A DNA stretch of 64,000 bases from Tolypeutes matacus (GCA_026826555.1 JAKSZT010017954.1:5112642-5176641), one strand, 5' to 3'; shown: positions 1 through 12,489, counted from the first letter of the stretch. Program-made: numbers and translations. Notes: generated from the sequence alone by a model not told the origin.

Positions 1-60
1 ACTTTCTCTCTTCTCCCCCCTTCCCCCCCCCCCCCAAAAAAAAAAAAAGAAAAACCCCAG
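1..60. repeat. C-tract/A-tract low complexity
   Basis: A pyrimidine stretch leads into a run of 13 C (23-35) followed directly by 13 A (36-48). It is simple sequence at the window edge, and its length is probably variable or prone to sequencing error. Confidence 0.8.
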
Positions 61-1850
61 AAAGCTTCAAAGTATAGCCAGGGACCTGGGTTTGATGGAT
101 CAGTGGCTGGTCCCTGGATCAGCAAATTCCATTTTCCCCTATAAATCATCTCAGTAAATCATGTTCTTAGGCTTATTGACAGTCAGCATCTACTTTACTT
201 TATTACCTGTGGCCTGACCTTACCCCTTCTGTCTATTTCCACTTAATTCTCTAGCTGTCTGCATACTACTTGGAAAACTTTGTAAAACCCACATTTTTAA
301 CATTTTATATATGTTTTTGGTTCTGGGAAAATGGAAGAAGACATGTCTGTATAGATAATGTCCTCCATCAATTTGGAAGACTTAGAATCATAGAACAGCT
401 TTATAATCTGGTCAGGGGAAATGTGGCTACTCAGCGGGAAGCAGGGTGGTAAGATGGGGCCCATTTCTAGCTTCACTGGAACCAGAGTTCCAGATTTTGT
501 TCCTTGTTGTTGGAATAGGATCCTAGAACATCACATGTGCCGGGCTCCATGGCAGATATAAAACACGTTGAAAGCCAAATTTTGGAATGACCCATATCCA
601 AACTCACTTCCACCAAGATAATTAATCAAAATAAAACCAAATGTCCCCAGTGCGGTGTGGTGGAGACTTTACCAAAACCTGTATCTCCTTCTTTCCTACT
701 CAGAGTCCATGTAGGAAAATGAAAACTGTAAAGGGGAGTTCCACAGAAGGCATTGGTTTCATAGGCATTGGAGGGTTGGAAGAGCAAAAAGGAAACACTG
801 GGTGACCCAGAATAATAACTGCAGAACACAGCAGTTCATCTCCAAAGGGTGGAGGTAGAAGTTTAAAAACCCAGAGCTCACAGTGTGCTGCCCACTGGTG
901 CTGGTGACTAAGAGGGAGGGTGATGGGTTCTGTTCTGAGAAGACTGAAAGAGGCTGGGATGGAAGCCACTGCCAGTGCTGGGGTGGTGCTGAGTTCAGTA
1001 GTGAGGGAGCAGAAAGGGGCAAGTCTTCCTCCCTTCCTCCTCCCTTCCCATGTCAGCAGGCCATGGAGGACTGGGGTTTGCAGAATTCCAGCCTCAGTGT
1101 CACCATGCAGAGCAGGGAAGAGAGGATTTGGAGCAGAGAGACCGTAGCTTTGGTACCAGCCTTCACACCCTCTTCTGACAAGGATAACCTCTTTATGCTT
1201 CTGCTTAACAACACAACTCCTTTGGGCAACAAAATATGCTTCCACCCAAGCCCCACAGGGATACACACAAAGTCCCAACAACTATTGCATCCCTCACTGG
1301 ATAACATTCAAGATATCCATCTTTAGGAGATATTTCCACCCCTTGATTCAAAGAATTCCACCACAAAATCTGTCACCTAAAGAAAAGTTAAAAAAATTTT
1401 TTTAAATTTCAAAATGCAAGAATTATCATGCATACCATACAGGATTCCTGTTAACCACTAAGACAATGATTTTATTAAATAAAGGGAAGAAAGAATGTTT
1501 AACTGCTGCAGTCCTCGTTTCTGTAACTAGTCACAGTTGATATTTATAATTTGCCTCTTCCACTACTATTCCATGTTCCTTTTGCCCTCAGCCAGGTCTT
1601 CAGCTGGTCAGGGTTCTTGACCTTGTGTTATGGTGTGAACTTTCATTCCTGAAGGGTCTGGATGTTGAATGGTCCTGGGTACCCATGTACTTTATAACCA
1701 GAATCAAGAGAGCATGTAAGAGAGGGCTCCAACCTGGTCTTGGAGCAGCTGGCAGGGGGAGTGAGCTAGCCCAGGAATAGCTTCCCCAAGGAACAGAGAG
1801 ATAAGCTGAGATTGGGTGAATAAGCAGTTTCTCAAGAAGAGAGGTGCAGG
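61..1850. other. noncoding stretch, no gene recognised
   Basis: I see no tRNA, exon set or pseudogene. The longest open frame is 193 codons on the minus strand (700-1281). It lies opposite a 147-codon plus frame (883-1326) and neither resembles a known family, so both are treated as chance. The block at about 880-1330 may be a decayed repeat, because it lacks the composition of a coding exon, but I could not name it. Confidence 0.5.
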
Positions 1851-1852
1851 AG

Positions 1853-2345
1853 GTGCTGAAGAACATTCTGGGAAGGGAGAACAGTATGTCCCAAGGCCAT
1901 GAGAGTGGAGAACTTGGCGCATTTCAAAAACTGAGAGAAGACCAGGGTGGCTGCAGTGCAGTGTGTCAGGAGGAGCCTCTGGAGGACGGGGCTAAAGAGG
2001 TAGGCATCAGCCAGACCCCATAAGGATGTGATGGCCATATTGAAAATTTTCCTGCAGATCCGCAAATCCATGGGAAGTCATTAAGGAACTTTAAGAAGGA
2101 GGATGGCATCATCTTGTTTGTGCTTTTAAAAGATCACTCTGACTTCAGTGTGGAGAATGGATGGTAAAGGACTACAGGAGATGCCCATGGACTGGTAAGG
2201 AGGCAATCACAGTGAGTATGGCTTGGATTAGGTGGAGGCAGGAAAGATGGAGCCAAGTAGGCAGCTTCCAGATATAATGGAGCAGGTGAGTGGGAGAGAA
2301 CTTAAGAGGAAAATAGAGAAAAGTTAAAGGAGAACAGACACAAAA
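1853..2345 (+). repeat. ancient mammalian interspersed repeat (L2-like family)
   Basis: This matches from memory a widespread old mammalian repeat. Recognisable landmarks are GGGAAGTCATTAAGGAACTTT, the block reading AAAAGATCACTCTGACTTC, and GTGTGGAGAATGGATGG. Further copies of the same family lie near 28 kb and 44 kb. It is heavily diverged. The exact family name (L2 or an ancient LTR) is uncertain. Confidence 0.55.
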
Positions 2346-2954
2346 AGAGTGTAGGGGCAAGTCTTGAGTCTTCCACCTGCAAATCCAGTGCTTGGGAGTA
2401 AATGGCTGAGAGAAGGATTTAAGGTGTCGGAGAGAAGGGCAGAGTCTGATGTGTCATGTGGTCATACCCTCCCCACTGCCCACCCTGCTCCTCTCGGAGC
2501 TGCTGCCACGGAGGCAGGGGGATTGGAGCTGTGCTGTGGGGAGAGTGGTGAGAGGGGACCAGCAGGAGAGAGAGCCAAGGTGCAAGAGGACAGAGCTGGT
2601 TCAACAAGGCAGCTGTCAGTCAATAACGTCCCCCCAGAGCAGCAGAGCTTCATTTTAAGTCACCTGGCAATGAACAAACAAAATGTCCACCCCCATGCCA
2701 CTGTAAACAAGGTAGTGACTCCTGGGGAGAGAAGGAAAGAGGCAGGAAGGATATGTGGCCCCCAACACATTCCAAGAGAGGTAGCCACCCACGTTTCTCA
2801 TGCTTGAATGTATCAATTTATAGAATTAAAGTGTAGAGAATTCATTCTTTTGCTCCTTCCAAAAAAAAAAAAAGAAAAAAAACAGAACTATAAAAAAAAA
2901 ATCATCATTTTTAATCAAGTCAAGAATACCCAACACACTCTTTGAAAGTTAACA
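2346..2954. other. noncoding, with A-rich tract 2861-2900
   Basis: Open frames of up to 147 codons (2364-2807, plus) overlap frames on the other strand and show no recognisable domain. The A-rich tract at its end could be the tail of a decayed retroposon, but no parent gene can be recognised upstream. Confidence 0.45.
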
Positions 2955-3150
2955 AAATCACATATATTTATGTAGCACCTACACTGTTTTTGGTTTCCCG
3001 TTTAATCTTCCCACTGATGCTGTGAGATATGGCATTGTGCAGATAAGAACTCTGAGATTTGTAAGGTTTCTATTACCTGCCTTAAAGCCATTTAACAAAT
3101 AAATTGGGAGGGCCAAGATTTGCACCCAGGTCTCCTGCCACTGTATCAAG
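2955..3150 (-). repeat. MIR SINE remnant
   Basis: Diverged reverse-complement MIR. It has the 'TTTAATCTTCCCACTGATGC' type segment, then an 'aactctgagatttgtaagg' segment corresponding to the conserved MIR core, ending with 'TTTGCACCCAGGTCTCC'. Confidence 0.65.
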
Positions 3151-4224
3151 AGAGTAAAATTTGACTCTCCCCTGGACCTAAAAACCTGGAATCTTAGACC
3201 ATTATCCCATGACCCTGGGATTGCAGCATCAGGGATGGGGCAGGTCCTGAGCTGAAGGCAGAACTGAAAAGCCATTCACATGCCTGGCGCACATTGCCTC
3301 CTGCATTCTCCATCTCACAGTCACAGCGAGAAGGATCTGGAAAGTGTTCTCCTACTTTTATGACAATGAGCCTGAAGCCCTTCTCCCTCCCCCTCCTGCT
3401 CTGCACACTCTGCCACATGCTGGGAGGGAGAGCTATGGTGTTTCTCTCACGTGTCCTTCCACAGGCAAAGGGTTCTCTGAGATGCCAACATAGTACCTCT
3501 AACTCGCACTTGAATGAGCACCGTAGGGGAGGGAATTTGCTAGCTCTCAGTCCAGCAATCCCCTCATACGGGGTCATCTGATTCTGTAGCCTCCCAGGAG
3601 TCCCTGAGGTCCCATGTGAGCCCAGGCTGCTTCTCAGAGATGAAGCAGACTTTCTGGGCTGAACACCCATTGCTCCATGCAGGAAAAGAGGAACTACCAG
3701 ATACTGTGTACACTTCTACAAGCCTCTGACGGAGGCCAGTGAGTACCTTCAAGAATGCTTGTTTCAAGCAATGCCCTGTGCCTCATCTTCCCTGGTCTGC
3801 TCTGGAATGCACAGATTCAGCCCTGCACATGGCCTCTCCCCTGCTTTGCCTGGGTTCAGCCAACGTGAGCAACCAGTGGGAAACAGAGGCAGGAAATTGA
3901 GAGAAGCCAGCTGATTGCTCTGCCTCCACTCTGCTCCAGAAGCATCTCAGTCACCTGCCAGTGTCTCCTCCAAGGCTCTATACCCAGCGTGACCCAGCTT
4001 CCTGGGTTCCTCCATGCTCCTTTCCTCGTCATCCCTCTGGCTTAGGGGTGGCAGTAGATTCTTGGCATTGCTAATCTCCGAGTCTCCCCATCATCCCTGT
4101 ATGGATTTCAGACCACCCTGCCCTGTGTCACCAGTTCCCTGCATTAAAACCTTCTGTGTTAATACCTGGAGCGGTTTCCGTATTGCTGGGTAGGCCCTGA
4201 CTAGGGCGGCCACCACTCACCTGG
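3151..4224. other. noncoding, possible decayed repeat at 3780-4160
   Basis: A 158-codon minus frame (3194-3670) is unrelated to anything I know and overlaps plus-strand frames. The part from 3780 to 4160 ('CTTAGGGGTGGCAGTAG', 'CATTAAAACCTTCTGTGTTAA') resembles a common old MER-type mammalian repeat of uncertain class. Confidence 0.4.
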
Positions 4225-4330
4225 AAATTCCCTCTCCATTTCCTGAGCATCTGCTATGTGCCAGCCCAGTGATAGGCAGTTGCCGTGTTTTTTCATTAAA
4301 TCCTGTGTGCAGCCCTGGGACCGCAGCAGA
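4225..4330 (-). repeat. MIR-like fragment
   Basis: 'GAGCATCTGCTATGTGCCAG' followed by 'TTCATTAAATCCTGTGTGCA' follows the reverse-complement MIR pattern (life-cycle end of the element), truncated. Confidence 0.55.
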
Positions 4331-4564
4331 TCCAACACAGCTCCGATTCCTCCGCTGTGTAATGACTGTCTCTTTTTTCTGCCCTTGTACCTAATAAGCT
4401 CTGTGCTAGGAGGCACTTTAGACCCTGCACATCTCTTACTCTCATCAGAACTCCCCCCACGCCCCATCCTGGATTTGGCATTTTTGCTATGAGAGCTGCA
4501 AAATGGTGATTTTCCAACTCCTGCATGTGCAAATGCCCTTGGCATTCTAGAAAGAAAGGGCACT

Positions 4565-4690
4565 TTTTGGGAAACATTTTCAAAACTGGTTTCCTGGGCC
4601 CCACTCCCTTCCTAATGAATCAGAACCTCTGGGTAGGAAGGGCAGATTTTGTGTTCTTAGTAAATTCCCCAGGTGACTGTAATCGGCCCT
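4565..4690 (-). repeat. MER5-type hAT (Charlie) fragment
   Basis: The GGGCCCCACTCCC segment, then 'AATGAATCAGAACCTCTGGG' and 'CCCCAGGTGACTGTAATC', are the successive landmarks of the short nonautonomous hAT element MER5. The ends are eroded. Confidence 0.65.
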
Positions 4691-6534
4691 GAAAATACCC
4701 TTCCACGCAGAGGTATTGAGGACCTCATCTCTTCTGCACCAGCAGTGGGAATGAACTACATGCACTTCCAAAGTGGCAGCGATGGCAATTCCAGAACTAG
4801 GTCAGAGCTGAGAGGTAAGCAGTCCAGCATGATACTATTTTGTATTTTGTGGGTATCCTGGAATTTAACTGTCCTTCCTTCTGACCTTTAAGTGATGCCT
4901 TATGGGAAAAAAACCTTCTACTCTCTGTTCTCCCTCCTCTGCTTCTCCGTCAATCTTTATCTTTGTCTTTGTCCTCCCCCTCTCTCCTCCTCCACTCTCC
5001 CAGGTTTATAGAAAGTGTAGCTGTTGGACACCTCAGGGACACCAACAAAGTGCCTCTCCTTACTAAGGAAACTACTGGCTGCTCATTTGGACTTCAGGTG
5101 AATAAACACATATTTTTGCAAGAGACCTTAGAAATCACAGTGCTATTCAGTTCTCTGCCTCATTTTGCAGATGGCACTGACCTATGGCAGACCTTCTTAG
5201 GCAAATTAAATCTCCTAGGTTAATTAATAATTTGTAACCTTTATGGCATTTGGGTGGTAACTCAAGGATCCATTTTATAAACTCAACACACTAGGTATTC
5301 CAGAATAATACTTGGCTATGAATGGACCACTGGCATGTCCCTAAGGCCTTGAGATTCTGGTGGATTCCAGAAGAAGTGGACTACTTAGAGATACTTAGAA
5401 ATTCCTAAGTATTCTCAGGAAGTGTTTTTGTTCATATGTTTGTTATTTTAATTTTTTAAAAAATTAAATTAGACATGCAGCCTTCTGCCCAAGGATTTTC
5501 CTCTGGTAATACAGATTTTGGTTTGAGATTCTCCTTAAACACTTTAAGATGGCCAACAGGGGGCTATTCATCAAGATGCCACTTGCTCATGTCAAAAAGA
5601 AATAACATGAAATGCATGAGTATTATTCAAAACCTGCAGGGAGGAAATATAGAATTTATCGCTGAAAAATCTCTGGTTTGAGAAGTGGGATTTCATGGCT
5701 AATGTAAGACTCTGGCCAACACATTCTCACTTGCTGCACTCCTACTGTGCATCTGTTGATGTATGAGATGCTGGAGCCACTGAATTAATGAGGCTCGGTT
5801 ATTCCTTGAGCATCTCTCGGTGGAGACAGGTGTCTTAGCAGTAAATACACATTTAAATGAATGTAAACAGTACTGTGGAAGAATCACTAACTCAGGCTGA
5901 GGCAGTCAGTAAAGCTCCATCAAAGGGCGTGACAAATGGCAGACACTTGGTGATGTTTGTTGACCGAATGCATGGGCACACAAACATGTGATGAAGAGTA
6001 GGTTTTCATCAACTAGAAAAGTGGGGGTCAGCTGTGGCAGAAAGAGGAAACAGCACATTCAAATGCTTCAGGAAAGAACATGCCTTTTCCCAACTGGCAT
6101 ATCAGCATGTGCTTTAGTCAGTATTTTTTCTGGCTGTTTCTGAATTGGAATTTGCAATCCTGGAGCTTCTGGGTTTCAAAGTATAATAATATGAGAGCCG
6201 TGGAGAGAGGGAGCCTTCTCACAGCCTAGGTCCCAGGCTGTGGAGGACCTCACTGGGAGGGCATTGAGATGAAGACTAGGGAAGGCCGTTAGGTGAAGCC
6301 AAGCTGGACTGCAGCCAGAGCTCAGTGCTAATGAGTTCCTTTACCAGGAACCCCATCACCAGGACTCTGTGTGGGCCTCTCCCCTACCTGCTACCCTAAA
6401 AGCCCATCAGTGTGGAGGGCGATAGGACCAGAGAGGTCAGGGCCTTTGTTGTCACCAATGAAAACAACCAAGAAGAGAAGTCCCACCGATGGCAGCACAT
6501 TCCTATTCTTGGTATTCCTATTCAATACCATGAG
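4691..6534. other. noncoding, nothing recognised
   Basis: Unique-looking sequence. A small pyrimidine-rich patch (4918-5003) and short frames under 90 codons are all that I see. There is no gene or confident repeat. Confidence 0.5.
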
Positions 6535-6790
6535 TGCCTGTTCATCCAGCCATTCGTTTAAGTATTCAGTGGGCATTTGTGGAACACTTACTTGTGCCTC
6601 CTGGCAGCCAAGGTCCTGGAGGTAAAATAGCTCGGTCTCTGCTCTAGCTTGGAACCCATTCTCATGAGGAAACCTAGAGAGGAAACAATGATGAGCTGCA
6701 GCGTGCATAGGAGCTGTGAGCACAGAGAGGCAGAGGAACTGGTGCTGCCCAAAAAATGAAGGCTGGGAAACTTTCACAGATGAGGGGCTG
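6535..6790 (+). repeat. L2-like ancient repeat fragment
   Basis: A run resembling 'cattcgtttaagtattcag', then 'GGAACACTTACTTGTGCC' and 'CATTCTCATGAGGAAACC', follows the layout of the family also seen at 27.9 kb and 43.8 kb. Confidence 0.45.
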
Positions 6791-7461
6791 GAGGAGGTAA
6801 TAACCTATCTCTCGCTATGTTTACAGTTGAGAATGAAATTTCCGTTTGTGTGTATTTTCTCCTAGCAAGAGATGGAATGGAAAAAAAAATTACCTGGGTT
6901 TTAGTCTGAGCCATACTATGCCTTCATCTAATTCTGGAGATCCAAGGGATTAAAAAATAGATGTGTGTGTATGTTTCATGTGGGGATGCTGAGAGAGGAA
7001 GAGAGGAAAGGTTAATTTTGAAAATTTGCCACTTGACTAACATGGTAGAGCAATACGCAGCATGTGTTTGCTTTTGTTCTAAGATATATCCATTTTTCTT
7101 AAGCAGAGGCCTAGGGGATCAGAAATAAGGAGTTTATTTAAAATAAAGGTTATGAAGAATGATAAGGCCCTGGAGACGGTTCACATGGATTTCCAAAGCC
7201 GGGTGATTGTCAGCAGGGGCCATGGGGTCAGTACTTAGTTTCCAGGGACAAGCTCACTTATTTTTTTTTTTTCCAAGTAAAATTGAGAATTGCCTTTTGT
7301 ATCTTTCCTGAGCTAACGTTGCTTAAGTCACTGGTGAGATCTCATTTGCCCATCCCATCCTAATTGCCAGATATAAACATGTGAAAAAGAGATTCAAGAC
7401 AGCTCTGCGGGCTAGTCTATGGAAAGCCAAAGACCTCGGTTCACTTTTCTTTTCAACTATG
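6791..7461. other. noncoding, nothing recognised
   Basis: No gene and no confident repeat apart from short A and T runs (about 6880 and 7260). Confidence 0.5.
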
Positions 7462-7798
7462 TTAGTGAGCCTGCATTGCTATAACTAATACCACACGATG
7501 GGGTGGCTTAAACAATGGACATTTATTGACTCATGCTTCTAAGGCTGCAAGAAGTCCAAATTCTAGATATCAGGAAGGCTTCCTTTCTCTTCAGTGTCTT
7601 TAGCATTCTGCTGGCTGCTTGGGGTTCTATGTCCGCCTCCCATCACATGGTGATGTCCTGTCCTGTCCTGCTTCGGTGACATCCTGGTTCTCTTTATAAA
7701 GTCTCCAGGAATATCGATTAAGACCTATCCTCAGTCAGGGCCACACCTTAACTAAAAATAACATCTTCAAGAAGTCCTAAATATGGATTAAGATTATG
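7462..7798 (-). mobile_element. MaLR (MLT1/MST-type) solo LTR remnant
   Basis: Read on the plus strand it begins 'TGCATTGCTATAACTAATAC' and continues with 'GGGTGGCTTAAACAATGG', which is the reverse complement of the 3' end of a MaLR LTR. It then passes through the 'CATCACATGGTGATG' region and reaches 'GGGCCACACCTTAACTA'. No internal MaLR sequence adjoins it, so it is probably a solo LTR. The divergence is high. Confidence 0.65.
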
Positions 7799-8644
7799 TT
7801 TTTTTTTTGGGGGGGGTACTTAACTCAGACAACCACACTAAATAAAGTTATCTGATCTATTTTTCTTACTTCTCGGTTTTGCCTTGGTTTTCAGTCATGG
7901 CAAGCACTCTGTGTGTACCAAATATGATCTTTAGTGTTCTCTTGGGCACATCTGAGGGAGGTTACTGATGCCATAATGAACTGAGCACAAGGGAATGACC
8001 AGTGTTTTGTGGAAATAAATAAAGAACACTCAATAAGAACAACGAAAAGTTACCTGAGATAGCTTATTCAAATGTTTTAAGACATGCCCCAAACTGAAAA
8101 GTACCAACTTGCTCTCTTAATGGGCTCTGGCTCTTGTTTTTTCTTTCGTAGTTGATGGAGTTGTCCACTCACCCAACTTAGAAAACGTTGAGTTTGATCT
8201 TCCCTCACCAGGCACATTCAATTACCAAATCCAGATAATGTCACCTCTCTCCAAAATATCTACCCTCTCTTCCATGGATAGTCACCGTAGCTTCCAGCCA
8301 GACTAGCTTTAGTCTTTCCCTTTTAAGCCATTTGTTCATGCTACTATGTCACAGTGATCCCTTAAAAGTATCCTGAACTTAAAGACAGTATTTGTTCCCC
8401 TTTGTCCATGAAAAATAGTCAAAGCTCCTTGGCTGACCCTTGCATTCTCACCTTGTTCTACCGTCCCCTCCCTTGCATTCTTTGCTGCAGTTAGAAGGAC
8501 TTGCTTCTTTTGCCTTCTCCGTCTACACCTGCTTTCATAACTTGGGTCCTTTGTACACACTGTTTCCTGGCCTTATGGTGATTTCTCCATCCTTCTCTTC
8601 CTAGACTATGTTCTGCTAGATAAAATGCTTTGCTAAATGCTTTG
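7799..8644. other. noncoding; starts with T10-G8 tract
   Basis: A homopolymer pair (T 7799-7808, G 7809-7816) follows the LTR. The remainder is unique-looking with no gene recognised. The short minus frame at 8336-8560 has no known relative. Confidence 0.5.
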
Positions 8645-8680
8645 CTATATATATATGTATATAGATAGATATGATGACTT
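8645..8680. repeat. TA/GATA simple repeat
   Basis: Alternating TA with TATG and GATA variants, imperfect. Confidence 0.7.
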
Positions 8681-9470
8681 AATTAACTCAAGCATAAGAA
8701 AGCAATACACAGACATATATTTATTTAGTTTATTAAACTTCTGTTAATAATTGGGAGAATATATAAAAGGAAAAGGATTTTCTACAAACAGGAGTCCAAA
8801 TCCTGCATCATAATCCTTCACGACATGCATACATATAGATACAGGCTCACGAAGCCGGGGGACACACTGACATACCTGGCCCACCTCCAGCCAAAGTCCC
8901 AGATGGATACAATATAAATGCCTATATGCATATCTAGTTTAATAAGTCTGTATTGATAATTAGAGTGAGAAACAAGAATAACTTAATCAATCAAAAGATT
9001 AAACCAGGTTCACAAAATGACAGAAAAAAAACAGAGCAGTCTTACATACAAACTCACTAACATCTAACTGTCAGCTGGGAAGTCCCAAATCAGCAGCCGA
9101 CACCAGAGTCTTGACTGAAAACACCTGTGCAGAACACCCTCTCCCAGGGTGGGACTTCCACTGGCCTGACCAGAGACTGTCCCTTTCATTGCACTCATAA
9201 TCAATGAACTCGATACTATAGATGCCAACTTGAGAGTACTGGGTCAATTCCCCAGGAAGTGACCAGCCTCCTGGAAGGAACACAACGCTCCGTGGGCAGC
9301 ACATTCCAAGGTTTATGCACCAGTCTCTGAGTAAGTGGCCAGCCTTCCCAGGGAGGAACACAGCACTCCCTGGAATGCACTCTATTTGTTCTTATTTGTT
9401 ATAAAACATCCCCTGATGTGCCCTCTGTTCTAGTTCTCATGATTCCTCCTAAAATATGAAAAGTGCTGAC
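8681..9470 (-). mobile_element. possible solo LTR of an endogenous retrovirus
   Basis: On the minus strand there are two AATAAA signals close together (plus-strand TTTATT at about 8720 and 8729). The block between roughly 9250 and 9380 holds two diverged units, each containing a 'GGCCAGCC..CC' / 'GGAACACA..GCTCC' pattern, as in U3 enhancer repeats. No coding frame spans it. The inverted TG/CA ends and a target-site duplication were not located. It could equally be unique DNA. Confidence 0.3.
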
Positions 9471-9624
9471 TAGCAAGGCTTTGTTTTGCTGATTAACAAA
9501 GTTTTCTGCATGATGTTTTCACTTTTAGGTTTGAACAATACTAAGTTTTTTCCCAATACAGCCTACAGGCTGTACCCTGAGGGCTGGGCCTCGGCAGGCC
9601 TAGGCAAGTGAGGCCTGGTTATGT

Positions 9625-9722
9625 ACACCTCACAAGGGCAGGGAGCCACTCTCTCCTAGTCCAAAGACCAGCAAAGTTCTTGGCACAAAATATTCATTGG
9701 ATGAGTGAGTCGGTGAATGCAC
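9625..9722 (+). repeat. L2 3'-end fragment
   Basis: 'AAGACCAGCAAAGTTCTTGG', then 'AATATTCATTGGATGAGTGA', are typical of the L2 terminal segment ending in TGAA/TGAG repeats. Confidence 0.65.
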
Positions 9723-10509
9723 AAGCAAAGAAAGGAGGTTTGGCAAGAACAACGGTCCTCTCTGGGTCTCAGTTATACCTTCTGAAAATGAGGAGCATAT
9801 GACAATCTTACTTGGCTTCCAGGAGGGGTTGTTGTTGAAAAACTGGGGATCCACCCTAGGTCAGATGAACTCCCCTCAGCGCAAAGACCAAGCTGCACCT
9901 ACCTGCCTACACCTTGTGTCCATCCTCATCCCAAACTTGCCTTCCACACTAGTCCAGCTGGAAATCAATGTCAAGTCCAGGAATTCCATGCCTGTTTGGA
10001 GACCAGTTATTAAGGCCAATGCAATACCCTTACTCACTTCAATCCCAATTCCTTCCTTTTGGTTAATATCCAAAGTCCCAGCATGTCCTGTGGCCAGGCT
10101 GGAGTAAATGTTACATGAGTAGACGTACCAGGAAGCCACAAGGAGACACTGCATGCTCCAGTCAATGGTGCCCTCCTGCTCATTCAAATTGCAGATGGGT
10201 GCCCCGAACTGCGCGGTTCAGCCCCGGCGTAGTGGCCATTTCTTGGACTCATCCTGGAAGAACCTGAGCCAATCTCAGAATCTGGCATGCTAACCGTGCC
10301 AGGGCCACACAACAGAGAACTGGCTCTTAATCCTTTTGGCCAAGACTGCCCAATCCTAGAAACTCTCACAGCAAACTGAAGCCAGTTTTTATCCCTAATT
10401 ATGCATCTTGAAGGCCAGCCCTGACCACATTCAGCAAAGGTCTATTTGACTTTTCAACCTAGAAATGTAAACGATTTTGTTTGTTTGTTTTGCTTTAAAG
10501 TAATTCTGG
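9723..10509. other. noncoding, nothing firmly recognised
   Basis: A 103-codon minus frame (9876-10187) has a reasonably balanced composition but no known domain, signal or splice context. CpG is slightly raised around 10200-10240. No gene is called. Confidence 0.45.
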
Positions 10510-10640
10510 AGCTGCAAATACAGCCCCTCAAAATGACACCTCTAACTGGAATAGTTGCTTTGCAAATTGATGCTAATGTACTTGGCAGTCATCTTGAGAT
10601 GCTGAGTTTACAAATCTGTCCTTCCAATCATCTCAATTCA
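10510..10640. promoter_or_regulatory. candidate conserved noncoding block
   Basis: Repeat-free, with octamer-like TTTGCAAAT and homeodomain-type GCTAAT sites close together. It looks like many mammalian conserved noncoding elements. This rests only on composition and motif density. No alignment was possible. Confidence 0.2.
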
Positions 10641-11329
10641 GTATGATACCTCTTGGCCCAATTTCAACAAACACTACAAAACCATGTGGTTATAAAGCAG
10701 AGAGTCTACCCAGCTTAGTCAGATGTAGGTCAAAAGATCCAGATGTTTTTAGTAAGATTTGGACATGGGATTGTCCTCTAAACATAATTATGCCCTGTTT
10801 CTAATATGTCTAAAGCTCTTGGCATCTACATTTCTATGTGGCATCTCTCTGGTTTCATGGATTACTTTATCCTATAGATATTTTTAATCATATTGACCAA
10901 AGGAAATATGTGTAATTCTCCCTTTCCTTTCATGAAACATTAATTGAGATCTAGTTTTGTGCCACGTTCAATGTTATGTCCTTTGATATAGAAAGAGTAT
11001 TATGATCTATTTTGCCTCATTTTCTAGTAAGAGAGACAGAAAAGCAAATGAATGATTATAGTACATCTTGATACATATAATATGTTGTAAGCAAAGTGCC
11101 ATTGACACTGAGAGGGAAAAAATAATTCTGCCTGGGTAATCAGGGAAGGCTTCAGAGAGGTGGTGGCATTTATACTAGGTCTCATGTGATAAATACAGAG
11201 GACATATTAGATAAAGCAGACAAAGGCAGCAGAAAATGGGCAGAGGTTATAAACAGGACATTGACAGAAGAAACTCAAAAAGCCAAGGAGCATATGATGT
11301 TATGTTCAAAATCATGGTAATTAATTCCT
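10641..11329. other. noncoding with L2-like fragment 11090-11240
   Basis: The stretch 'CTGCCTGGGTAATCAGGGAA' followed by 'GGCTTCAGAGAGGTGGTGGC' fits the L2-like family seen elsewhere in the window. The rest holds nothing recognisable. Confidence 0.45.
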
Positions 11330-11520
11330 ATCAGTCTGGGAAATTTAGAAAGCAGGATACTGCCAAATGTTTTTGAGATGTGGGGATGTAGATATCATGC
11401 AGGCATTCTGGAGAGCAATCTGTCAATATTTAGTCAAATTAGATACACCCATGCTCTAGGCCCAGCAATTCAGTTCTGGGCAGCTATCTTCCAGAGAAAT
11501 TTCCATATAGCTCCACTGCA
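11330..11520 (+). repeat. L1 (old) ORF2 fragment
   Basis: 'GGAGAGCAATCTGTCAATAT' followed by 'GGCCCAGCAATTCAGTTCTG' corresponds to the C-terminal end of ORF2 in old L1 elements. It is a short, degenerate plus-strand piece with no open frame. Confidence 0.6.
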
Positions 11521-12269
11521 ACCTCATTTGGGGGGCTAGGGAGCTGGAGGCAGCCCCTTGAACAGATAATAATGTGCAATGAATTGAAACTGAGGAGATT
11601 AACACAACTCTAAACGTGAGCCATAAAAAGAGAGAGCTTGAAAATGAGACAAAAGTATTTCAGGCAAAGTCAATGAAGCTTGGGAGATACGGTGTTATTT
11701 TGTTCCCTGAATACCAGAAACGTTAACACTGCCACTGTTTTGGGGGTATTTGGAAACCAGTGAAAGGACTTGGACAGGTCAGTTGGGGATAGAATGCAAA
11801 GTGCCTTAGACGTCCTCTTAAAGGGGTAGGCACTTTATTCCATAGACAGCAAAGTGGATAGGGACACAGTCATATTTGGAGTTTTAAGCTAACTACTTGA
11901 GGAATAGCTTGAGAAAGGACCTGGAAGAAGGTGTTAAAAATCATAGTACTAAGGCCAAGTTTTATCTCTTAACCCTTCCCCAAAAGTCACGAAGCTATTA
12001 GCTTTCCGCACCGCCCTCCCTCCAGCCAAGCTCCATTCGTCAACTTCTTTGACTTGGCTCAGTGCCTACAGGGCCCAGAGGCTGACAAACTAATGGGGCT
12101 TGATTTTAACCTTTCGGAATTAAAAGGTCTTCAGGTAGCTGTGGATGACCTTCCTTCCCACCACACTTGCTCTGGTCCACATCCCAAACCCTTCCTCAGG
12201 AGGGAAAGGATGGTGTCTTGCCTGGGTGGTGTGAAAAGTCTTCAGAGGGAAACCTTTTGGGGGTTTAAC
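11521..12269. other. noncoding, nothing recognised
   Basis: No gene or confident repeat. An 84-codon frame (12054-12308) runs into the L1 beyond it and is chance. Confidence 0.5.
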
Positions 12270-12489
12270 CTTAGAAAATCGATCAATAAATTTTCTGTAT
12301 CAACTTAAAATAAAGAACTCTGTGAACATCTCAGTGGATATGCAGAAAAGGCATTTGACAAATTCCAACATCCTTTCTAGATAAAAACTCCCTGGAGTAG
12401 CCTCAACCTAAACAGGCTGTCCATACAAAACGTACAACTATTTTTTTTTAAGGATGAATGGGTTCTCCCCTAAAATCAGGAACAGCAAA

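Noticed and set aside
700..1281. 193-codon minus-strand frame
   Set aside because: No known domain and overlaps other frames on both strands; no promoter, splice or conservation evidence.
3194..3670. 158-codon minus-strand frame
   Set aside because: Unrecognised, and opposed by a 95-codon plus frame; looks like chance.
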